Assembly: GCF_000152705.1 (NCBI RefSeq)
Contig: NZ_CH672413.1
Location: 3,751,046-3,815,045 of the forward strand
Direction: 5' to 3'
DNA from: Janibacter sp. HTCC2649
GTDB lineage: Bacteria; Actinomycetota; Actinomycetes; Actinomycetales; Dermatophilaceae
Length of the DNA stretch: 64,000 bases
Both the position numbers and the translations under genes were made by a program. Positions within the stretch are counted from its first letter, which is position 1; each line of letters opens with the position of its first letter. Shown here one piece after another: positions 1 through 8,243 of the stretch. The notes beneath the pieces were generated by a model. The model saw only the letters and a list, made by a program, of their open reading frames with translations. It was not told where the DNA came from and did no database searches.

Positions 1-219
1 ACGACGGATCTCGACGGATATCCGCAGAAGCCGGTGGACACCAACGGCGCGGGCGACACCCACACGGGAGTTCTCGTGGCATGCCGCGCTGCCGGCGCCA
101 GCTGGGTCGACGCCGCGCGCCGGGCCAATGCGGGTGGCGCGATCAAGGTGACTCGGCGTGGGCCGGCGACGGCGCCGACGGCAGCCGAGATCGACGCCTT
201 CCTGGCCGAGCAGGGCTGA
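1..219 (+). CDS. PfkB-family carbohydrate kinase, C-terminal part
   Basis: Only the last 72 residues are in the window; the reading frame is open from base 1, so the gene starts upstream. Residues 13-19 read DTNGAGD, the second PfkB signature, whose final Asp is the catalytic base and whose GAG forms the anion hole for phosphate transfer from ATP. The remaining residues form the usual C-terminal helices, ending near EIDAFLAEQG. The substrate (ribose, fructose, 2-keto-3-deoxygluconate or a nucleoside) cannot be told from this fragment. It ends 252 bases before the next gene, which is on the same strand. Confidence 0.85.
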   Translation, partial: TTDLDGYPQKPVDTNGAGDTHTGVLVACRAAGASWVDAARRANAGGAIKVTRRGPATAPTAAEIDAFLAEQG

Positions 220-441
220 CGCAGCAGCACACCTCTTGGTCGCCCGGGTGTCGAATTTCGCCAGCCTTGGCATGTCTCCGCCAAACACGAATTCGACTGC
301 GGACAGGGCGAACTCGGGTCCATAGTGAGTCCGTGGCTGAGCCACCCCTCGGCGCTGAGCCGGCATGTCGAGGGCGATGACGCTGTGCGTCCTCGAGGTC
401 GATCTGAGCCGGCACCGACCTCCTCATCGGTGATTCACCCA

Positions 442-457
442 CGCCCCGGGTGGGGCG
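442..457 (+). other. Hairpin just upstream of the Ig-like protein start
   Basis: CGCCCC and GGGGCG pair around a GGGT loop and end 4 bases before the Shine-Dalgarno-like GAGG. The 252-base leader (220-471) also has a possible stem GACGC/GCGTC near 378-390. The leader shows no known riboswitch core. A structured 5' untranslated region is possible but not proven. Confidence 0.3.
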
Positions 458-471
458 GAATGAGGAAAGTC

Positions 472-2391
472 ATGTTCACCAGTTCGCCTGTCGGGCCGCC
501 GCGCCCGTCACAGCCTTCGGGCATTCGACGGTTCCTGCTCGTCACCGTCTCCGTGCTCGCCCTCGTCCTCGGCTTCTTGGTGCCCAGCGCCTTCGCCGCC
601 GACGGCCCCTTCTCGATCGACGGCACCGTCCCCGACGGCGGCACGACCGAGATCACCGACGCCTTCGGCAGTGTCAAGGAGCTCGGACCACTCAACTCGA
701 ACACCACGAAGATCGGTGTCATCCACAGTGATGCCGTTCCGACTCTCGGCCTGACGAACCCGAACGCGCAGGTGGACCTCCGCCGCGCGTGGCTCGGCAC
801 CGCGCGTGACGCCGGGACACAGCACGACTGGCTCTACTTCGCGTGGGAGCGAGACTCCAACAGCGGCAGCGGCTTCATCGCCTACGAGTTCATGAAGAAC
901 AAGGCGCCTGCGAGCTGTGCCTACGAAACCGCCACCGAAGCAGCCCTCATCGCGAACTGCAACCCCTGGGCCAACCGCACGGCCGGCGACTTCATGATCC
1001 TGTGGGACCAACAGGGCAACAGCCTCGACCTCTACCTGAGGACGTGGTCGGGCATCGCCCCGAACCTGACCCTGGGAGCTCCGACCCTGCTCAACGCCGC
1101 GGCGTCGCAGGCCGCCTACGGCTCTGACGGCTTCCGGGGTGAGGCCGCGGTCGACCTGACCGCGACGATCTTCGGCGGAAGTGCAGCGTGCCTGTCGTTC
1201 GCCAACACGATCCCGAGCACCGTGACCGGCAACTCGGACACGGCGGACTACAAGGACACGATCCTCAAGACGACGCCTCCGATCAGCAACTGCCAGTCGA
1301 GCACCGTCACCACGCCCAAGACCGGAGCCGGGGCGAACGTTCCTGCTGAGGGTCTCTCGATCGGCACCGGGGTCGTCCCCGTGAAGGACTCGGCTCTCGT
1401 CAGCCTCGTGGGCGGGACGGCCACCCCGACGGGCTCGGTCGCGTTCTCCCTCTGCAAGGTTGACGCACCCGGTCTGTGCGACACCGGCGGCACCAGCGTC
1501 GGGTCGACGAACCTGACCGGCGCGGCATACCCCGTGACCGTGGTCTCGCCGACGGCCTACGTGACATCGGCCGGCAGGTACTGCTGGCGGGCCACGTTCA
1601 CCGGCGACAGTGCCAACGGCATACCGGGTTCGTCCGACTTCGCCTCGTCCGAGTGCTTCACCGTCAACCCGGTGACCCCCGGCCTGGCCACGACCGCGGG
1701 GGCTGACGCCTTCCTCGGACAGGCGGTCACGGACTCCGCAACCCTCACCGGACTGGCGACCCAACCGGCCAACCCGGTGATCAACACGACCGGCACGGCG
1801 GGCGCGGCGGCTGGCGGAACGCTCACCTTCAAGCTGTACGGGCCCGACAACTGCACGACCGTTGCCTACACCTCGGCCACGGTCCCGGTCAGTGGGAACA
1901 ACACGTACAACAGCCCAGCTCCGCAGTTCGTCCCGACCGCACCCGGGACCTATCACTGGGTCGCGGTCTACAGCGGGAACCTCCCGAACAACACCGGGAC
2001 GACCCACAACGCGACCTGTGCTGACACCGATGAGGACGTCGTCGTCAACACGGTCCCGTCGAGCCTGACGTCGACCCAGTCGTTCATTCCGAACGACTCG
2101 GTCACGGTGAGCGCGACGGCCGGCGGATCCATGGCCGGCACGGTCTCGTTCGATGCCTACGAGAGCGCCAACTGCAGTGGCACGGCGATCTACTCGTCGA
2201 CGGCCAATGTCAGCGGCGCCTCGCCGAGGACGGTCGGGACAGCCAACACCACCGTGTCGACGACGGCGCCCGCGATCTCCTGGCGGGTGAGCTACGACAG
2301 CACCAACGCGGCGCAGCGTGACATCCCGGCGTCGTGCCACGAGACGTCGACGCTGACGATCAGCAACGGCGGAACCATCAGCAGCCCGTAG
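472..2391 (+). CDS. Secreted multi-domain Ig-like repeat protein
   Basis: I start at ATG 472 because GAGG lies 6 bases upstream and the protein then begins with a normal Sec signal peptide: basic residues to about 20, hydrophobic 21-38, cleavage near SAFAA (39-43). The frame is open further upstream to 325 and 460, but those starts would bury the signal. The mature part (about 595 residues) begins with a domain of about 240 residues with Cys pairs. Three Ig-like repeats follow (roughly 285-400, 400-520, 520-630), marked by GSVAFSLC/GTLTFKLYGPDNC/GTVSFDAYESANC and ending in SWRVSYD-like strands. No LPXTG, choline or S-layer anchor is seen, so it is probably released or held by association. The role is unknown; adhesion or surface structure would be typical. 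Confidence 0.75.
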   Translation: MFTSSPVGPPRPSQPSGIRRFLLVTVSVLALVLGFLVPSAFAADGPFSIDGTVPDGGTTEITDAFGSVKELGPLNSNTTKIGVIHSDAVPTLGLTNPNAQVDLRRAWLGTARDAGTQHDWLYFAWERDSNSGSGFIAYEFMKNKAPASCAYETATEAALIANCNPWANRTAGDFMILWDQQGNSLDLYLRTWSGIAPNLTLGAPTLLNAAASQAAYGSDGFRGEAAVDLTATIFGGSAACLSFANTIPSTVTGNSDTADYKDTILKTTPPISNCQSSTVTTPKTGAGANVPAEGLSIGTGVVPVKDSALVSLVGGTATPTGSVAFSLCKVDAPGLCDTGGTSVGSTNLTGAAYPVTVVSPTAYVTSAGRYCWRATFTGDSANGIPGSSDFASSECFTVNPVTPGLATTAGADAFLGQAVTDSATLTGLATQPANPVINTTGTAGAAAGGTLTFKLYGPDNCTTVAYTSATVPVSGNNTYNSPAPQFVPTAPGTYHWVAVYSGNLPNNTGTTHNATCADTDEDVVVNTVPSSLTSTQSFIPNDSVTVSATAGGSMAGTVSFDAYESANCSGTAIYSSTANVSGASPRTVGTANTTVSTTAPAISWRVSYDSTNAAQRDIPASCHETSTLTISNGGTISSP

Positions 2392-2405
2392 GACTGCGAC
2401 TGACG

Positions 2406-2482
2406 CTCGTCGCCATCAGCACCCCTCCGAGTGGCGACGAGACACAGGCGGGGCCGGCACATCCAGACGTGGTGTGCCGGCC
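2406..2482. terminator. Two tandem hairpins between convergent genes
   Basis: The first hairpin has perfect 10-base arms CTCGTCGCCA (2406-2415) and TGGCGACGAG (2432-2441). The second has arms GGCCGGCACA (2452-2461) and TGTGCCGGCC (2473-2482) with an 11-base loop. They sit between the + strand Ig-like gene and the - strand small gene. There is no strong T tract on either side, as is common in high-GC actinobacteria. Confidence 0.6.
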
Positions 2483-2492
2483 TCGTCGATCG

Positions 2493-2672
2493 TCAGCTCG
2501 GGTGACCCTCGGCCTCGGCCTGCTCGTCGGAGTCGGTGTGGGACTCCACGTCAGCCGCGATCCGGGCGCGCCGCCGGTCCATGAGGACCTTGCCGAGTCC
2601 GGCGGCAACCACGGCGCCGACCGTCCCCGACATGATCCAGGCGAGTGCGGATCGTTCGTCCGAGCTGTCCAT
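2493..2672 (-). CDS. Small single-pass membrane protein, function unknown
   Basis: The 59-residue protein starts at an ATG preceded by GGAGG at 5-base spacing, which is why I prefer it to an ATG 11 codons upstream. One hydrophobic segment (about residues 8-29, containing IMSGTVGAVVAAGLG) is followed by a basic stretch RRRARI and a highly acidic tail. This suggests a short membrane peptide with a charged cytoplasmic end. It is convergent with the Ig-like gene and divergent from the helix-turn-helix gene. I recognise no family, but the strong ribosome site and plausible topology argue that it is real. Confidence 0.55.
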   Translation of the reverse strand: MDSSDERSALAWIMSGTVGAVVAAGLGKVLMDRRRARIAADVESHTDSDEQAEAEGHPS

Positions 2673-2717
2673 GGCCACCTCCGTGTCTCGAGTCCGTCCC
2701 ATCATCGCCTACCGACC

Positions 2718-2723
2718 TAGGAT
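2718..2723 (+). promoter_or_regulatory. Leaderless promoter -10 for the HTH-kinase operon
   Basis: TAGGAT lies 6 bases before the GTG start at 2730, so transcription would begin at or next to the start codon. Confidence 0.6.
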
Positions 2724-2729
2724 GCCGGT

Positions 2730-3182
2730 GTGACATCGACCGAAGCCCTCGAGCAGCAGCGCGCCCTCTATGGCGCGCCGCTCGCCGACCTGGGCGCGAC
2801 GGTCCGGGGCAGCCTCGGCCTGACGCAGGGTCGGCTGGCCGAGGCGCTCGGTCTCTCGGCCCCGATGCTGTCGCAGCTCATGAGCGGGCAGCGCGTGAAG
2901 ATCGGCAATCCCGCTGTCGTTCACCGGTTGCAGCGCCTCCTGGACCTGGCGCGTGAGGGCCACGGGCTCTCTCCGGACGAGATCGAAACCCGCATCTCGG
3001 CCATCCGCGAGGAGCAGTCGACCTTGACGGGGGCAGCGACCGATGACGCCCAGACCGTCCGGGCTTTGGCCACCTCGGCCTCGGTCGAGCAGCTGCTGGC
3101 CACGGCCACAGCAGCTGAGGCCGCGGGAGCGGCGGTGCTCGCCGACCAGCTTCGACGCGCCGCCGGGGTCGCCCGTGGGTGA
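2730..3182 (+). CDS. XRE-like helix-turn-helix DNA-binding protein paired with a kinase
   Basis: A 150-residue cytoplasmic protein. Residues about 20-70 form an XRE/Cro-type helix-turn-helix (LTQGRLAEALGLSAPMLSQL then a recognition-helix continuation). Residues 75-150 are mainly alpha-helical and Ala-rich, with no recognised domain. The GTG start follows a leaderless promoter. The stop codon overlaps the start of the Ser/Thr kinase by 8 bases, so the two are translationally coupled. The likely meaning is that the kinase phosphorylates this protein, or that it regulates the operon. That partnership is inference from gene order; the DNA-binding domain is seen directly. Confidence 0.8.
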   Translation: MTSTEALEQQRALYGAPLADLGATVRGSLGLTQGRLAEALGLSAPMLSQLMSGQRVKIGNPAVVHRLQRLLDLAREGHGLSPDEIETRISAIREEQSTLTGAATDDAQTVRALATSASVEQLLATATAAEAAGAAVLADQLRRAAGVARG

Positions 3183-4527
3183 GGTCTTCGCGGGCCGCTA
3201 CGAGCTGCTCGACCCGCTCGGTGAGGGCGGCATGGGCACGGTCTGGCGGGTGTGGGACTCCCGAGAGGAGCGCATGGTCGCGGCCAAGGTGCTGCGGCAG
3301 TCGGATGCCGTCTCGCTGCTCCGGTTCGTGCGCGAGCAAGCCTTCCGCGTCGTCCACCCGCACGTCCTGACGCCTTTGGGCTGGGCGGGGGAGGACGACC
3401 GGGTCCTCTTCACCATGCCGGTCGTCGAGGGTGGCTCGGTTGCCAGCCTCATCGGTGACCACGGGCCGCTCCCTCCGCGGCTCGTCGCCGAGATCCTGCG
3501 CCAGCTGTCCGGGGCGCTCGATGCCGTGCACGCGGCGGGCATCCTCCACAGAGACGTGAAGCCCGCGAACGTCCTGCTCGCGGCCACGGGCGCCGACCGA
3601 CCCCACGCCTTCCTCACCGACTTCGGCATCGCGATCGAACTCGACGGCGTCCGACTCACGCAGACCGGACAGTGGTCCGGAACCCCGAGCTACAGCGCAC
3701 CGGAGTCGCAGCTCGGGGCCGAGCCGGATCCCACAGCAGACCTGTATGCCGTGGGTCAGGTCGGCATTGCGATGCTCACTGGAGAGCGCCCCTCGGCTTC
3801 GCCGACGCGTCCTGCGGGCACGCCGGACGAGCTCTGGCGACTCCTCATCGAGCTGACTCGCATCGACCCGGCCGCCCGTCCGCAGACAGCGGGCGAGGTG
3901 CTCCGACGACTCGACGTGCCGGTGCTCGAGTGGCGCGCCGATGCCATGAGTGACGTCGAGGTCCTGCGTCACGTGCCGGAACCGGGCGCCGGCATCGCCC
4001 AGCTCAGCGCCCGCCCCGACGACGCGACGCGTGTGCGCAACGCGCTCGTGGAGCCGGCACCGTTGCCGCTCCTGCCCCCAGCGCAAGCACCGGATTCGAC
4101 TTCGCCTGCGACGCCAGAACAGTTGCGGGACAGTGCAGTTGGTTCGAACTCGCGTGGGCCGTCAAGTGGGATCGCCGTGCTGCTCGCCACCCTCGTCGTC
4201 CTTGCCGCAGTTGCCGGGTTCGTCCTGTGGTCGCCGTGGTCCTCCGACGATGACGGCTCGAGGACGACCGACCGGACTCAGTCCTCGACCCCGAGCGCGA
4301 CGTCGCCGACGGCCACCCCCAGCGCGTCACCGACACGTCAACCGACCGCGAGCCCGTCCTCGGCCACCCCTCAGGGCTCCGTCGGCGTCGGGACCGTGGT
4401 GGTGACGCCGGGCCAGCCCTGCCAGTTCAGCGATGTGGGCGTGAGGGAGCAGACCGTCGACGGGGTCGCCGTCGTCTGTCAGCGCCGCGACAACGGGAGC
4501 TACGCCTGGGATCCGCCGCCGGGCTGA
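3175..4527 (+). CDS. Membrane Ser/Thr protein kinase (PknB-like)
   Basis: Start GTG 3175 overlaps the upstream stop and places the Gly-rich loop at the usual distance; an in-frame start at 3043 would lie wholly inside the preceding gene. The cytoplasmic kinase domain (about residues 9-270) has GEGGMG at 16-21, the ATP Lys at 38 (VAAK), catalytic HRDVKPAN at 125-132, DFG at 149-151 and SAPE in the activation segment. A Pro/Ser linker leads to one membrane helix (about 331-352). The outside part is a Ser/Thr/Pro-rich stalk and a short Cys-paired module of about 40 residues (GQPCQF to VVCQRR to YAWDPP) that may bind a wall ligand. There are no PASTA repeats, so it is not PknB itself. The last 28 bases overlap the convergent vWA gene. 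Confidence 0.9.
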   Translation: MGEVFAGRYELLDPLGEGGMGTVWRVWDSREERMVAAKVLRQSDAVSLLRFVREQAFRVVHPHVLTPLGWAGEDDRVLFTMPVVEGGSVASLIGDHGPLPPRLVAEILRQLSGALDAVHAAGILHRDVKPANVLLAATGADRPHAFLTDFGIAIELDGVRLTQTGQWSGTPSYSAPESQLGAEPDPTADLYAVGQVGIAMLTGERPSASPTRPAGTPDELWRLLIELTRIDPAARPQTAGEVLRRLDVPVLEWRADAMSDVEVLRHVPEPGAGIAQLSARPDDATRVRNALVEPAPLPLLPPAQAPDSTSPATPEQLRDSAVGSNSRGPSSGIAVLLATLVVLAAVAGFVLWSPWSSDDDGSRTTDRTQSSTPSATSPTATPSASPTRQPTASPSSATPQGSVGVGTVVVTPGQPCQFSDVGVREQTVDGVAVVCQRRDNGSYAWDPPPG

Positions 4528-6479
4528 TCGTCCGCAGCGACCAGGGTGTCGTCGTGCCCACGAGTCCTGCGGCGGAGCAGGCCGGTGGTCACGGCGGCCA
4601 GGCCGAGGACGACGACGAGTCCTCCGAGCACCCAGGGCAGCGGCGACGGCGACGGGTCGTCCGTCCGGGGAGCAGCCGCCGTGGCGTCTTCCGCTCCGGT
4701 CGAGGGGGTGGGCTCGGGCGAAGCGTTGGGTGACGCGGGATCGACCGGTGCCGCACCGGCATACGCCGGTGTTCCTGTCGTCTCACCCTCGACGGCGACG
4801 CGCAGGCGCACGGTGACAGGGACGGCACTGTCCGCGCCCGCCTTCTCGGCGCTGCGACCCAGGGCGAAGTAGTAGAAACCCGGAAGGCTCACCTCTCGAA
4901 GAGGGACGAAGGAGTACTGGCCGGACCCGCCGGGTGCCTCGCGGTTGAGGTAGCGGACCTCCGGGGTGTACTCGCCGAGCACGATCGAGGCGCCACTTGG
5001 CCCGATGCTCCCGGCGTTGGCGGGCTTGGAGCTGGTCCTGCTGATCGGGTAGCGCCAGGACGTGTAGGCGTCCACGGCGAAGGCGGTGTACGACGTGCTG
5101 CTCATGGTGAGCGTCTGGCCGGGCGTGGGTGCGTCGACGGTGAACCCGGCGCGCTGGCCGTAGCCGACGCGAACGCGGTAGAAGATCTGTTCACCGGGGA
5201 GGATGACATCGCTGTAGGTGCCCGGCTGGAGAGTCAGGGCATCGGAGAAGCCGCCGCCGCCGACGACCGGGGCACCAGCACCCGTGGCCGGTGCGATGAG
5301 CGGGGTGACGTCCTTGGCCTGGAGTGCCGGCGGCAGCGACGAGGCGTTGGTGACGGGCGGCTCCTCGACGTAGAGCACCTCCACCGGGACCTCACCAGGA
5401 GCTCCCTTGGGGCGGTGGACCGACACCTGGAACTCCGTGGCCACCGCGCAGTCGTCGGTGTCGTCGGCGTCCTTGGGTCCGGCGATCCTCATCGCCGAGA
5501 CGACGGCCTCGGTCCGCTGACCCGGGTCGAAACGCAGCGCGTTCTCGCCCTCGCATCGGGTGCCGTCCGGGAGCCGCGCCTCGATGTCCAGGCGCTCGGA
5601 GCTGTAGTCCTCGGGGTTGGCCGGGGGCCGAGCCGTGATCGAGAACCTGATGGTCGAGCCGGCGGTGCGGCGGACCTTGTAGTAGCGCTGGGCTGCACCC
5701 GTCGTGACGGTGTCGGTGTACTGGCCCGGGGTGACGACAGGGGCGGTCTCCGGGGTGGAGGTCGCGGTGATGGGGGTGCCGGTCACGGTGAAGGGTCGCA
5801 GCGCGCGTTGGCTGAGCTTGGAGAGCGAGGCGGCGAGGGCGGGTGCGTCCTTGGCGTCGTAGTAGGTGCCCTTGCCGGCGTCGGCGATGCATTGGAGCTG
5901 GGAGCGGGCTTTGGCGTTGACGCCGAAGCCGACGGTGTCGATCTGGAGGTCGACGCCGCCTGCGGTGAGTTTCTTGACGGCGGGGCAGGGGTCGGGAGTG
6001 CAGGACTCCTCGCCGTCGGAGACGAGGACGATGTTGCGTTTGCCGGTGGGGCCGAGGTCCTTGAGGGCTTCGGTCAGGGAGTGGGCGATGGGGGTCTCGC
6101 CGAGCGCGTTGATCGCGCTGATGGCGGAGGTCAGGGCTGGCTTGTCGATCGTGCCGATCGGGGTGATGAGCTGGGTGTCGGCGCACGCGGCGGGGGTGGG
6201 TTTTCCTTTGCCGTCGACGGTGGCGCCGTAGACCCGGAGTCCGACCTGGGCGGTGTCGGGCAGTGCGCCGACGACACCGGTGAGGGCCTTCTTGGCGGCC
6301 TCGATCTTGGTGAGGCCGCTGGGGTCCTTGGCCTTCATCGACCCGGACGCGTCGAGCATGAGCAGCAGCTTGCCGGGCACCGGGTCATCGCTCACGTCGG
6401 CGACCGCCGACACGGTCGGCAGCAGGGCCACGCAGGCCACGGTGATGGCGACTGCTGTCGCAGTGATGGTCCGTCGCAT
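4500..6479 (-). CDS. Secreted/anchored von Willebrand factor A domain protein
   Basis: A 659-residue protein. I start at the ATG with GGAGGGG upstream; it gives a signal peptide (residues 1-27, cleavage near VSAVA). The vWA domain follows at once, with the metal-ion site DASGS (43-47), TPIAHSL and SDGEE completing the MIDAS. The middle (about 230-590) is beta-rich, with repeated segments such as QYTDTV..AQRYYKVR and TYSDVILPGEQIFYRVR. A Pro-rich linker, a membrane helix (about 616-634) and a basic then acidic tail end the protein, giving an extracellular protein anchored by its C terminus. The binding partner is unknown. It runs convergent with the kinase. Confidence 0.85.
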   Translation of the reverse strand: MRRTITATAVAITVACVALLPTVSAVADVSDDPVPGKLLLMLDASGSMKAKDPSGLTKIEAAKKALTGVVGALPDTAQVGLRVYGATVDGKGKPTPAACADTQLITPIGTIDKPALTSAISAINALGETPIAHSLTEALKDLGPTGKRNIVLVSDGEESCTPDPCPAVKKLTAGGVDLQIDTVGFGVNAKARSQLQCIADAGKGTYYDAKDAPALAASLSKLSQRALRPFTVTGTPITATSTPETAPVVTPGQYTDTVTTGAAQRYYKVRRTAGSTIRFSITARPPANPEDYSSERLDIEARLPDGTRCEGENALRFDPGQRTEAVVSAMRIAGPKDADDTDDCAVATEFQVSVHRPKGAPGEVPVEVLYVEEPPVTNASSLPPALQAKDVTPLIAPATGAGAPVVGGGGFSDALTLQPGTYSDVILPGEQIFYRVRVGYGQRAGFTVDAPTPGQTLTMSSTSYTAFAVDAYTSWRYPISRTSSKPANAGSIGPSGASIVLGEYTPEVRYLNREAPGGSGQYSFVPLREVSLPGFYYFALGRSAEKAGADSAVPVTVRLRVAVEGETTGTPAYAGAAPVDPASPNASPEPTPSTGAEDATAAAPRTDDPSPSPLPWVLGGLVVVLGLAAVTTGLLRRRTRGHDDTLVAADDQPGGGSQA

Positions 6480-6586
6480 GGTCTCTTCCCCTCCACAGGT
6501 CTGTTTGCTATCGCAAACATACGCAGGCCCCGGTGTTGGGATCAACCTAGAGCGCGGGGGAGAACTCCCCGGTCACGTCCACCCGA

Positions 6587-6985
6587 CTACTTCAGCTGCC
6601 CGAGGTCCGCGCGACAGGACTTCTCGAACTGCCCCAGCTCCGAGATTGCGTCGTCGAGGTCGCGGCGACGCTGCTCGAGGTCGGTGCGGCGCTCGTCGAT
6701 CTGGCCGAGGACGTACTCGAGCTGGCTGCGTCGACCGCGGGGAGCGTCGTAGAGGTCGATGATCGTGCGGATCTCCTCGAGCGGGAAGCCGAGGCGCTTG
6801 CCGCGCAGGATGAGATTGAGCCGGGTCTTGTCGCGGCGGTGATAGATCCGGGTCGTGCCGACTCGCTCCGGGGTGATGAGGCCGAGCTCTTCATAGTGGC
6901 GCACCGTGCGGTGGGTGACGTCGAACTCCTCGGCGATCTGGCGGATCGTCCAGGTCTGCTCGCGCTCGTCGGAAGGGGTTGCCAT
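6587..6985 (-). CDS. MerR-family regulator, LiuR-like
   Basis: 132 residues. The N-terminal winged helix (12-75) carries WTIRQIAEEFDVTHRTVRHYEELGL-type MerR residues, followed by a long dimer coiled coil (about 85-125, RRDLDDAISELGQFEK). No Cys metal site like that of MerR or SoxR is present; a single Cys near the end matches LiuR-type regulators of leucine, isovalerate and fatty-acid degradation. It is divergent from an acyl-CoA dehydrogenase and a carboxyltransferase. The space between holds palindromes of the LiuR type, so it probably represses or tunes those genes in response to an acyl-CoA. The family is seen directly; the effector is inference. Confidence 0.85.
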   Translation of the reverse strand: MATPSDEREQTWTIRQIAEEFDVTHRTVRHYEELGLITPERVGTTRIYHRRDKTRLNLILRGKRLGFPLEEIRTIIDLYDAPRGRRSQLEYVLGQIDERRTDLEQRRRDLDDAISELGQFEKSCRADLGQLK

Positions 6986-6999
6986 GGGCGGTAGTTTGC

Positions 7000-7021
7000 T
7001 TTACGTTTACGTCAACGTCAA
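7000..7021. promoter_or_regulatory. Two overlapping LiuR-type operators
   Basis: Within 22 bases two 16-base near-palindromes overlap with a 6-base offset: 7000-7015 (TTTACGTTTACGTCAA) and 7006-7021 (TTTACGTCAACGTCAA). Both fit the pattern TTTACGT-N2-ACGTNAA known from memory for LiuR/MerR acyl-CoA regulators. They lie 15 bases from the regulator start and 28 from the acyl-CoA dehydrogenase start, where they could control both promoters. Confidence 0.75.
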
Positions 7022-7048
7022 GACCCGATCGCCAGACGAAGGACACCG

Positions 7049-8236
7049 ATGTTCGAGCTCAGCCAGGACCACGAGGACTTCCGCAAGGTCGTCCGCGACT
7101 TCGCCGAGCGCGAGGTCGCGCCCCACGTCGCGCAGTGGGACAAGGACCACCACTTCCCGGCGGACCTCGTCCCCAAGATGGGCGACCTCGGGCTCTTCGG
7201 TCTCGTCGTCCCGGAGGAGTTCGGCGGCAGCCTCGATCCCGAAGAGGGCGGTGCGTTCACGAGCCTCTGTGTCGCCATCGAGGAGCTCGGTCGCGTCGAC
7301 CAGTCCATCGGCATCACCCTGTCGGCGGGTGTCGGCCTCGGCATCAATCCGATCCTGACCTACGGCACCGAGGAGCAGAAGCAGCGCTGGGTGCCCGACC
7401 TCGTCGCCGGTCGCGCCCTCGCCGGCTTCGGTCTCACGGAGCCCGACGCCGGCTCGGACGCGGGTGCCACGCGCACCAAGGCCGCGCGCGATGGTGGCGA
7501 GTGGGTCGTCGACGGCGCCAAGGCGTTCATCACGAACTCCGGAACCGACATCACGTCCGTCGTCACGGTCACCGCCCGCACCGGCACTGACACAGACGGC
7601 AACGCCCAGATCAGCGCGATCATGATCCCCTCTGGCACAACGGGATTCACCGTCGAGCCGGCCTACGACAAGCTCGGCTGGCACATCTCGGACACTCACG
7701 GTCTGACCTTCCAGGGCGTCCGCGTCCCCGAGGCCAACCTTCTCGGCGAGGAGGGACAGGGCTTCAAGCAGTTCCTCAAGACCCTCGACGACGGTCGCAT
7801 CGCGATCTCGGCACTGGCCGTGGGCATGGCCCAGGCGATGCTCGACCTCTCCACGGACTACGCCAAGACCCGCACCGCCTTCGGTCGCCCCATCGGCGCC
7901 AACCAGGGTGTCTCCTTCCAGATCGCCGATCTCGCGGTCTCGGTCGAGGCCGCTCGCCTCCTGACCTACAAGGCTGCGTGGCTCAAGGACGAGCTGGAAG
8001 CCGGCCGACGCTCCGTCAAGGAGGTCAAGCAGGCCGCCTCGATCGCCAAGCTCTACTCCAGCGAGGCAGCCGTCACGGCCACCCGCATCGCCGTACAGAT
8101 CTTCGGTGGCAATGGCTTCATGGAGGAGTACCCCGTGGCCCGCTTCTACCGCGACGGCAAGATCCTCGAGATCGGCGAGGGCACGAGCGAGGTCCAGCGC
8201 ATGCTGATTGCCCGTCACCTCGGCCTCGGCGACTGA
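7049..8236 (+). CDS. Acyl-CoA dehydrogenase
   Basis: 395 residues, full length for this FAD flavoenzyme family, which introduces the alpha-beta double bond in acyl-CoA and passes electrons to ETF. Seen are the FAD/substrate motif LTEPDAGSD (about 131-139), the RIAISALAVGMAQ helix, the arginine-rich FAD site and a catalytic-base Glu at about 377 in GEGTSEVQ. The Glu is at the short/medium-chain dehydrogenase position rather than the isovaleryl-CoA dehydrogenase position (helix G), so I do not call it isovaleryl-CoA dehydrogenase despite the LiuR-like neighbour. AAGGA lies upstream of the start. It forms an operon with the carboxyltransferase 7 bases downstream. Confidence 0.9.
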   Translation: MFELSQDHEDFRKVVRDFAEREVAPHVAQWDKDHHFPADLVPKMGDLGLFGLVVPEEFGGSLDPEEGGAFTSLCVAIEELGRVDQSIGITLSAGVGLGINPILTYGTEEQKQRWVPDLVAGRALAGFGLTEPDAGSDAGATRTKAARDGGEWVVDGAKAFITNSGTDITSVVTVTARTGTDTDGNAQISAIMIPSGTTGFTVEPAYDKLGWHISDTHGLTFQGVRVPEANLLGEEGQGFKQFLKTLDDGRIAISALAVGMAQAMLDLSTDYAKTRTAFGRPIGANQGVSFQIADLAVSVEAARLLTYKAAWLKDELEAGRRSVKEVKQAASIAKLYSSEAAVTATRIAVQIFGGNGFMEEYPVARFYRDGKILEIGEGTSEVQRMLIARHLGLGD

Positions 8237-8243
8237 CAGAGTG

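Noticed and set aside
508-2340. A 610-residue open frame on the - strand under the Ig-like gene
   Set aside because: Arg/Gly/Val-rich with no fold or ribosome site; a shadow of the high-GC gene on the other strand. Other long antisense frames (for example 5415-6752, 8118-9764, 24902-26317) were rejected for the same reason.
4757-4774. Hairpin CACCGGCATACGCCGGTG as a regulatory site
   Set aside because: It lies inside the vWA coding sequence in a Pro/Ala linker and contains one GTATGCCG copy; no evidence of independent function.
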